A DNA stretch of 5,910 nucleotides from Bacillota bacterium (GTDB lineage: Bacteria; Bacillota; Clostridia; Peptostreptococcales; Anaerovoracaceae): contig JAEEGU010000134.1 of NCBI GenBank assembly GCA_016280485.1, positions 1 to 5,910 on the forward strand. Direction: 5' to 3'. Below, one piece after another: positions 1-4,831 of this stretch. The notes below the pieces were generated by a model. The model saw nothing but the letters and a program-made list of their open reading frames with translations. It searched no databases and was not told the DNA's origin. Every line of letters begins with the position of its first letter. The first letter of the stretch is position 1. The position numbers and the translations under genes are program-made.

Positions 1-1113
1 TACCTTAACAGCAGTGAATCACCGATATTTCAAAAGAAAAACAACCTGTATGCGCTCAATCTCTCCAGGAAATTCGCCGGAGAGCAGGATTGCGCCATTC
101 TGGTTGAAGGATATATGGATGTCGTTTCCCTTTATCAAAACGGAGTAAAGAATGTGGCGGCATCGCTTGGAACAGCGCTTACTGAAAACCAGTCAAAGCT
201 CTTAAAGCGCTACACGAAAAACATAGTATTATCCTATGACGCGGACAATGCCGGCAGGAAAGCAGCGCTTCGCGGCATAGAAATACTCCACAAAGAGGAA
301 TGCAACGTAAAGGTGCTGCACGTTTCCGACGGAAAGGACCCGGACGAGTTTGTAAAGAAAAACGGACCGGAGGCCTTCAGAAAAGAGGTAAAGGCGGCAC
401 TTGGATACGCAGAATACAGGCTCGAGGACGTAAAGAGGAGATTTCCTCCGGATGACGAAGAGCAAAGAATCAATTTCATGAAGGAGGCAGCTTCCGTAAT
501 CCGCAGCCTTTCACCTGTTGAGCAGGATATCTATATTAAAAAGGTGGCGGCAGATCAGGGTCTTTCCGAGGGTGCACTTCGCCGTGAGGTCGAAATGGCG
601 CCGGCGGAAATGTCTTACGAAAGAAAGCCGGCAGAGCGAGAAAGCGGGCCTAATGAAAAGCCGGACATACCTATGTGCGACACAGAGAGGCTTCTTATCA
701 AGATTCTGACGGTAGAGCCTTCGGCTTACAAAGAAATTGCAAAACGCAAGCACATATTTGCGAGCGCGAGCGGCGCAAATATTATAAGTGGCATAAAAGA
801 ACAATTAAACAGTCAGGCAGGCGGAGATTTCCTTGATGTAAAGGCGCTGGCGGATGGACTTTCGAGTGGAGACGCTGAGATCCTAAAGGATATTATTGAG
901 AATGTGCCGGTAGAGGGCAGAGTAGAGGAGACACTCAAGCAATGCTTCACGACCATCGAGCGCAAGGATTTGGAACGCAGAAGGGATGAACTCACAACCA
1001 TGCTTGATTTAATTGACGAAAATAACCAGGCAGTTGTAGAAAAGGCAAAAGAAATGCTCGAGGAAGTTATGTTCCTCAACGCAGAAATCGAAAAACTGAA
1101 GGGTAAATACTAG
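1..1113 (+). CDS. dnaG: DNA primase DnaG, C-terminal part (5' end outside window)
   Basis: Primase makes the short RNA primers that start leading- and lagging-strand DNA synthesis, working with the replicative helicase DnaB. The frame is open from base 1 and 370 residues are visible; given a usual family length near 600, the zinc-binding domain and much of the RNA-polymerase domain lie upstream. The Toprim metal-binding set is intact: the acidic motif VEGYMD (Glu codon 106-108), the DAD motif in LSYDADNAGR (238-246), and DGKDPDEF (about 328-351). The window starts just upstream at YLNSSESPIF, a typical DnaG segment. After a charged, variable linker (about 600-670), the segment from DTERLLIKIL to the end fits the helical helicase-binding domain, ending in a Glu/Lys-rich helix. 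The first ATG inside the window (115) is internal and is not the start. Identity is near certain; the N-terminus cannot be judged. Confidence 0.97.
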   Translation, partial: YLNSSESPIFQKKNNLYALNLSRKFAGEQDCAILVEGYMDVVSLYQNGVKNVAASLGTALTENQSKLLKRYTKNIVLSYDADNAGRKAALRGIEILHKEECNVKVLHVSDGKDPDEFVKKNGPEAFRKEVKAALGYAEYRLEDVKRRFPPDDEEQRINFMKEAASVIRSLSPVEQDIYIKKVAADQGLSEGALRREVEMAPAEMSYERKPAERESGPNEKPDIPMCDTERLLIKILTVEPSAYKEIAKRKHIFASASGANIISGIKEQLNSQAGGDFLDVKALADGLSSGDAEILKDIIENVPVEGRVEETLKQCFTTIERKDLERRRDELTTMLDLIDENNQAVVEKAKEMLEEVMFLNAEIEKLKGKY

Positions 1114-1117
1114 GAGG
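1112..1117 (+). promoter_or_regulatory. Ribosome binding site of rpoD overlapping the dnaG stop
   Basis: A perfect AGGAGG shares its first two bases with the dnaG TAG stop and sits 4 nt before the rpoD ATG. This fixes the rpoD start. It also suggests translational linkage, because ribosomes terminating on dnaG release directly over the rpoD initiation site. Confidence 0.85.
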
Positions 1118-1121
1118 AAAA

Positions 1122-2261
1122 ATGGTAGAGATCAACGAAGGCAAGGAATTAATCAATGAAATTACCGAAAAAGTCAAGGCAAAGGGCAAAAATAAGATTA
1201 CTTACAGCGAGCTCAACGACTTGACCGAGGGTGTAGAGCTGGACAAGGACCTTGCCGAAGAGCTTGAAGAAAGCATTATGGTTTCGGGCATCGAGCTTAT
1301 CAGCGAGGTTGAGCCCGACGATCTGGACCTGCTCGAAATCGATGGGTCTGTGGATGATGAAGCAAGCGCAGACGATATCATCATAGGTGACAACGGCGAG
1401 ATTGACGTCGATGCCAGCCTGCCAAAGAATATCGCTGTGGACGACCCTGTTAGAATGTACCTCAAAGAAATCGGTAAGGTACCTCTTCTTACGGCAGACG
1501 AGGAAATCGAGCTGGCGAAAAAGATGGAGCAGGGCGATGATGAAGCAAAGAAAAAGCTTTGTGAAGCGAACTTGCGTCTAGTAGTTTCAATCGCAAAGAG
1601 ATATGTGGGTAGGGGCATGCTGTTCCTCGACCTGATTCAGGAAGGGAACTTAGGCCTTATCAAAGCCGTAGACAAGTTCGACTGGCGCAAGGGCTACAAG
1701 TTCTCAACCTACGCAACATGGTGGATCAGACAGGCAATTACGCGTTCAATCGCCGACCAGGCCAGAACAATTCGTATTCCTGTACACATGGTTGAAACCA
1801 TCAACAAGCTGATTCGCATCAACAGACAGCTCCTTCAGGAATACGGCCGCGAGCCATCCCCGGAGGAAATTGCAAGAGAAATGGAAATCTCCGAAGACAA
1901 GGTTCGCGAGATCTTAAAGATTGCTCAGGAGCCGGTATCCCTCGAGACGCCTATCGGCGAAGAGGAAGATTCGCACCTCGGCGACTTTATCGAAGACGAG
2001 AACGTACTTGCACCGGTGGAAGCAGCAGCCTTCAGCATGCTCAAGGAGCAGCTTTTCGAGGTTCTCTCCACACTTTCCGAGCGTGAGCAGAAGGTTCTCC
2101 GCCTCCGCTTCGGACTCGACGACGGCAGAGCTCGCACACTTGAGGAGGTTGGTAAAGAATTTGACGTAACACGTGAGCGCATCCGCCAGATCGAGGCAAA
2201 GGCACTTCGCAGACTGCGTCAGCCGACCAGATCCAAGAAATTAAAGGACTATCTTGAATAG
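1122..2261 (+). CDS. rpoD: Housekeeping RNA polymerase sigma factor RpoD/SigA
   Basis: This is the primary sigma-70 factor, which directs core RNA polymerase to -35/-10 promoters. At 379 aa it matches the compact Gram-positive SigA form without the large non-conserved insert of E. coli RpoD. Residues 1-60 form a region 1.1-like domain, followed by a strongly acidic linker to about residue 101. Region 1.2 is DPVRMYLKEIGKVPLL (108-123). Region 2 (about 150-215) includes the core-binding stretch LFLDLIQEGNLGLIKAVDKF and the DNA-melting/-10-reading stretch YKFSTYATWWIRQAITRSIA, with the expected Gln204 and Thr207. Region 3 begins at HMVETINKL (222-230). Region 4 (about 310-370) ends in the -35-reading helix-turn-helix EVGKEFDVTRERIRQIEAKA. 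The ATG follows a perfect AGGAGG. The gene is 8 nt from dnaG, as in the macromolecular-synthesis operons of many bacteria. Identity is essentially certain. Confidence 0.99.
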   Translation: MVEINEGKELINEITEKVKAKGKNKITYSELNDLTEGVELDKDLAEELEESIMVSGIELISEVEPDDLDLLEIDGSVDDEASADDIIIGDNGEIDVDASLPKNIAVDDPVRMYLKEIGKVPLLTADEEIELAKKMEQGDDEAKKKLCEANLRLVVSIAKRYVGRGMLFLDLIQEGNLGLIKAVDKFDWRKGYKFSTYATWWIRQAITRSIADQARTIRIPVHMVETINKLIRINRQLLQEYGREPSPEEIAREMEISEDKVREILKIAQEPVSLETPIGEEEDSHLGDFIEDENVLAPVEAAAFSMLKEQLFEVLSTLSEREQKVLRLRFGLDDGRARTLEEVGKEFDVTRERIRQIEAKALRRLRQPTRSKKLKDYLE

Positions 2262-2266
2262 TATTT

Positions 2267-2270
2267 GGAG
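2267..2270 (+). promoter_or_regulatory. Ribosome binding site that sets the trmK start
   Basis: GGAG lies 6 nt upstream of the ATG at 2277, which is near-ideal spacing. An in-frame TTG at 2265 would place this site inside the coding sequence and has no ribosome binding site of its own, so the ATG is preferred. Confidence 0.75.
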
Positions 2271-2276
2271 CGAATT

Positions 2277-3005
2277 ATGGAAAAGCTATCGGAACGTTTA
2301 CAAATGATAGCGGATAATATACGCAAAGGAGAAACCATGGCCGATATAGGAACCGACCATGGTTTTTTGCCGATTTATCTGCTGAAAAAAGATATATCCC
2401 CGCGCGTAATCATGTCTGATGTGAACAGGGGACCTCTTGTGAGAGCGGGGAGAAACTATGCCGAGACATTCGGAAGCGGAGATGAAAGGGCGGATTTCCG
2501 CCTGGGCTCCGGAGTTGAGACAATCGAGGCAGGCGAGGTTGATGACATCGTAATCGCCGGTATGGGTGGAAAGCTTATCGTTGAGATTCTGATGACGGAT
2601 TTTAAGAAGACTGTATCCTTTAAGAAGATAATTCTGCAGCCAAGAAACGGACTCGGGCATCTGAGAAACTACCTGAATGCGGCAGGCTTTACTATCGAAA
2701 AGGAGTTACTCGTTCGTGAGGTAGACAATATCTGCAATATCCTGGTCCTCAGCACGGACGGCGCAGACCTAAAGGATGTACATGTTTCACCCGAATGGTT
2801 CAGGGAATACAATCCGACACCCGAGGAGGAATTCCCGGCTGTCCTTGCAAACGGTGGTGCGCTGAATAGTGAGTATTTGCAAAGGAATCTTGATAAATAC
2901 CGCGAAATCGCAAGACAGATTACAGAACACTCCGCTGAGGGTGAAGGTAACGATAAACTTAATTATGTAAACAACTTTATAGAACATCTCCAAAGGCTTT
3001 TGTAG
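2277..3005 (+). CDS. trmK: tRNA (adenine(22)-N1)-methyltransferase TrmK
   Basis: TrmK uses S-adenosylmethionine to methylate N1 of adenine 22 in the D-loop of certain tRNAs in the cytoplasm. The product is 242 aa from the ATG at 2277, close to the usual family length. A Rossmann-type domain opens with KLSERLQMIADNI and the SAM-binding loop ADIGTDHGFLPIYL (residues 22-35). IMSDVNRGPL (45-54) is the acidic loop after strand 2. The family-typical AGMGGKLI (94-101) and the motif IV-like LQPRN (120-124) follow. The C-terminal part (about 170-242), with WFREYNPTPEEEFP and a helical Lys/Glu-rich end, fits the coiled-coil-like tail of the family. An upstream in-frame TTG at 2265 would add four residues but is less likely. 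The gene starts 15 nt after rpoD, a neighbourhood conserved in Firmicutes that strongly supports the assignment. No terminator is visible after the stop. Confidence 0.93.
   Translation: MEKLSERLQMIADNIRKGETMADIGTDHGFLPIYLLKKDISPRVIMSDVNRGPLVRAGRNYAETFGSGDERADFRLGSGVETIEAGEVDDIVIAGMGGKLIVEILMTDFKKTVSFKKIILQPRNGLGHLRNYLNAAGFTIEKELLVREVDNICNILVLSTDGADLKDVHVSPEWFREYNPTPEEEFPAVLANGGALNSEYLQRNLDKYREIARQITEHSAEGEGNDKLNYVNNFIEHLQRLL
2330..2367 (+). other. Inverted repeat / possible RNA hairpin inside early trmK
   Basis: A perfect 9-bp inverted repeat, AAACCATGG (2332-2340) and CCATGGTTT (2357-2365), is separated by 16 nt. It extends at the base by one G-U and one A-U pair. The 3' arm runs into six T (2363-2368), which gives a terminator-like appearance. 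It lies within codons for the SAM-binding motif (TMADIGTDHGF), so part of the symmetry may be a by-product of protein constraint. The repeat is seen directly; any role in attenuation is inference. Confidence 0.35.
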
Positions 3006-3008
3006 GGC

Positions 3009-3078
3009 GAAATGTACTGAAATGTGTTGATATATAACTAAACCGGTGGTATAATATCACTATATAAAACTACATTTC
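3009..3078. repeat. GAAATGT repeats flanking the iclR promoter, candidate operator
   Basis: GAAATGT occurs twice in direct orientation (3009-3015 and 3019-3025), exactly 10 bp apart, and once inverted as ACATTTC (3072-3078). The outer pair extends to a perfect 8-bp inverted repeat, GAAATGTA/TACATTTC (3009-3016 and 3071-3078). The second direct copy ends one base before the -35 box, and the inverted copy lies about 10 bp past the expected transcription start. Centre-to-centre distances of about 10, 53 and 62 bp are close to whole helical turns. The arrangement fits a site for the multimeric IclR-family regulator encoded next to it, implying autoregulation. No ligand or binding data can be deduced. 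Confidence 0.5.
3027..3055 (+). promoter_or_regulatory. Sigma-70-type promoter for the iclR-family gene and nif3
   Basis: The -35 box TTGATA (3027-3032) and a perfect -10 TATAAT (3050-3055) are separated by the optimal 17 bp. Transcription would begin near 3062, leaving an AT-rich leader of about 70 nt before the ATG at 3133. With no terminator and only 5 nt between the regulator and nif3, this promoter should drive both genes. It would be read by the RpoD encoded just upstream. Confidence 0.8.
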
Positions 3079-3086
3079 ACAATGTA
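3071..3086. repeat. Small palindrome TACAT-N6-ATGTA in the iclR leader
   Basis: TACAT (3071-3075) and ATGTA (3082-3086) form an inverted repeat around a 6-bp centre, just after the expected transcription start. It shares its left arm with the inverted GAAATGTA copy. It could be a compact operator where bound regulator blocks early elongation, or a chance match in AT-rich DNA. Confidence 0.35.
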
Positions 3087-3132
3087 AAACATATATTTTG
3101 CAAATTAAAAAATTAAAATCAGACGAAAGCAG

Positions 3133-3939
3133 ATGACAGAAATGACCGAAAAGAACAATGACACAAAATCAGGCGGCGTAAAATCAATTACAAAAGCCTT
3201 TGCAATCCTCGAGGAATTAAACAACGCCGAGGAGCTGTCCATATCCGAGCTTTCAGCGGCCCTCGACATGGACAAAACAACGGTTCACAGAATCGTTAAC
3301 ACAATAAAGGAAACGGGCTTTGTTACCCAGAATCCAATCACGAAAAAATACAGCAATACCATGAAGTTTTACGCTTACGGTAAAAACGTGCTGAAAAAGA
3401 ACGAGCTCGGCGATATCGCCCGCCCGTACATCAGACAAATCGCTCAGCTTACGGGCGAAACCGTAAACCTTGGCATCATGGTAGACAACCAGGTAATATA
3501 TATCGACCGCGCACAGTCCGAATCCGGCGTGCAGGTTGCAACCACCACGGGCCGCAGCATACCGATGTACTGCACCGGCATGGGCAAGGCGATTATGGCA
3601 TATTTATCCGAAGCGGAAATCGACAAGTTGCTTGCAGAAACTGAGCTCATCCCTTATACGATGAACACAGCCGTTACACCTGATGACATCCGCGAAAAGC
3701 TCGAGGAGGTCAGAAAGCGCCAGATTGCCATAGACCACGAGGAATTCGAGGTTGGGCTTATAGCATTCGGAGCGCCAATTTTCAATTCTGACGGACATCC
3801 GATTGCGGCAATCAGCATTTCCTGCCCATCTCTCCGCTACGACCAGAAAAAGCAGGGTGCTTTCTTTGAAAAGCTCCTGCGCGATGCGGCAACAATTATT
3901 TCAATGAAGCTCGGTCACACCGGGAATCCGACAAAATAG
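3133..3939 (+). CDS. IclR-family transcriptional regulator
   Basis: This is a DNA-binding regulator of the IclR family, whose members usually control carbon-source or aromatic catabolism genes and often repress their own gene. The 268-aa product has the standard two domains. An N-terminal winged helix-turn-helix (about 16-78) shows VKSITKAFAILEEL, then ISELSAALDMDKTTVHRIV as the HTH. The ligand-binding domain (about 92-262) shows YCTGMGKAIMAYL and the family signature EEFEVGLIAFGAPIF followed by GHPIAAISIS. The ligand and targets are not recognisable. The first ATG (3133) is used here; another in frame at 3142 would remove three residues. Neither has a good Shine-Dalgarno sequence, only the purine-rich AGACGAAAG. 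The gene has its own promoter flanked by repeats, and is followed after 5 nt by nif3. Its position between trmK and nif3 is unusual. The family call is very secure; function is unknown. Confidence 0.93.
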   Translation: MTEMTEKNNDTKSGGVKSITKAFAILEELNNAEELSISELSAALDMDKTTVHRIVNTIKETGFVTQNPITKKYSNTMKFYAYGKNVLKKNELGDIARPYIRQIAQLTGETVNLGIMVDNQVIYIDRAQSESGVQVATTTGRSIPMYCTGMGKAIMAYLSEAEIDKLLAETELIPYTMNTAVTPDDIREKLEEVRKRQIAIDHEEFEVGLIAFGAPIFNSDGHPIAAISISCPSLRYDQKKQGAFFEKLLRDAATIISMKLGHTGNPTK

Positions 3940-3944
3940 GTATT

Positions 3945-4739
3945 ATGATTAAAAGAAGCAGTCTGTACAAAACACTCGATAATATCGCGCCTCTCAGCAC
4001 TCAGGAAAGCTGGGATAGTAGCGGCATCCAGATTGAAACCTCAAAGGCTGAAATCGGCACTATTCTCGTTGCACTCGAATTAAACGAGGCTGTCGCACGC
4101 GAAGCAGTTTCCTGCGGGGCAGACATCGTTATCACGCACCATCCACTCTTTTTTGGCGATGTAACATCGATAAGGCATGACGATCCGGCCGGAAGGGCCG
4201 CAATTACGCTCATAAAGTCAGGCATTTCGGTTTATGCCACACACACGCCTTTTGACAAGGCGCCTGAGGGCAACAACGCTTGCCTTGCGGACAAGCTTGG
4301 GCTTATCGAGTGTGGCGGGCTTACAGCTGACGGCGGATGCGTAGAGCTTATCGGCGGAGTCGGCAAGATGCCTAAAGCTGTTAAACTTTGCGACTTTATA
4401 AGATATGTCGCAAAGGTACTGGGGCTTGAAGAGCGCTACATTCATGCAGTTGGGGATGCCGAAAGACTTGTTCAAATTGTAGGCTTTTGCACAGGTGCGG
4501 GCTGCGACCGTGAGACAATCGATGCGGCAATCGAAAGCGGCTGCGATGTGTTCGTGACAGGGGATGTAAAGTATCACGATGCGCGCTATGCAAAGGATCT
4601 GGGGCTTGCGCTCATTGATGCGGGGCATTACGGCACCGAATACATCTTTACCGAAAACATGGCGGGGCTTCTTCGCAAAAGCTTAGGCACCGATGTAACT
4701 GTAATTGAGAGTAAAATTGACCTTAATCCATGGCTTTAA
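3945..4739 (+). CDS. NIF3-family dinuclear metal-binding protein (YbgI/YqfO-like)
   Basis: This is a member of the widely conserved NIF3 family, sometimes annotated as GTP cyclohydrolase I type 2-like; its physiological role is not firmly established. Known structures are toroidal hexamers with a two-metal site. The expected ligands are present: His65 and His66 in ITHHPLFF, Asp104 in ATHTPFDKAPEGN, and His228 and Glu232 in DAGHYGTEYIF. The N-terminus also shows the family feature ESWDSSGIQI (21-30), and TGDVKYHDA (205-213) is typical. At 264 aa it is the short form, like E. coli YbgI, and lacks the central PII-like insert of the longer Bacillus YqfO. The ATG lies 5 nt after the regulator's stop with only a weak AGG overlapping that stop, so translational coupling is likely. 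Association with rpoD and trmK is typical of Firmicutes. Confidence 0.92.
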   Translation: MIKRSSLYKTLDNIAPLSTQESWDSSGIQIETSKAEIGTILVALELNEAVAREAVSCGADIVITHHPLFFGDVTSIRHDDPAGRAAITLIKSGISVYATHTPFDKAPEGNNACLADKLGLIECGGLTADGGCVELIGGVGKMPKAVKLCDFIRYVAKVLGLEERYIHAVGDAERLVQIVGFCTGAGCDRETIDAAIESGCDVFVTGDVKYHDARYAKDLGLALIDAGHYGTEYIFTENMAGLLRKSLGTDVTVIESKIDLNPWL

Positions 4740-4760
4740 GGGATAAATGTAATTTTTTGG

Positions 4761-4788
4761 TTGATTTTCGTGAGAATGTTAGTATAAT
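4761..4788 (+). promoter_or_regulatory. Sigma-70-type promoter of the membrane fusion protein gene
   Basis: TTGATT (4761-4766) and a perfect TATAAT (4783-4788) are spaced by 16 bp. Transcription would start near 4795, giving a leader of about 37 nt. The promoter lies wholly in the gap after nif3, suggesting that the downstream gene begins a separate transcription unit. Confidence 0.75.
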
Positions 4789-4818
4789 AGAGATTAGGGA
4801 TTTTTATGATTAAACAAA

Positions 4819-4824
4819 AGGGGG
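4819..4824 (+). promoter_or_regulatory. Ribosome binding site of the membrane fusion protein gene
   Basis: AGGGGG lies 7 nt before the ATG at 4832. This strong site selects 4832 over the out-of-frame ATG at 4806. Confidence 0.8.
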
Positions 4825-4831
4825 TAAAATC

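Noticed and set aside
1013..1041. TTGACG at 1013-1018 in dnaG as a possible -35 of an internal rpoD promoter.
   Set aside because: At 16-17 bp downstream there is only TGTAGA or GTAGAA, a poor match to TATAAT. Such boxes arise by chance inside coding DNA.
1202..1618. A 138-aa Ser-rich open frame on the minus strand opposite rpoD.
   Set aside because: It is antisense to an unambiguous rpoD. Its Ser-rich composition mirrors Glu/Asp-rich codons, and it has no recognisable domain.
2265..2276. TTG at 2265 as the trmK start.
   Set aside because: The GGAG at 2267-2270 is ideally spaced for ATG 2277 and would lie inside the gene if TTG were used. The added residues (MERI) are not needed for the family N-terminus.
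4218..4628. A 136-aa open frame on the minus strand opposite nif3.
   Set aside because: It is antisense to a gene with all its conserved metal-binding motifs, has no family features, and is a typical reverse-frame shadow.
4713..4758. Possible terminator after nif3: CCTTAA/TTAAGG stem (4721-4726 and 4736-4741) followed by a T-run at 4753-4758.
   Set aside because: The stem is only 6 bp and AT-rich, and the T-run starts 11 nt after it, so it does not look like a standard intrinsic terminator.
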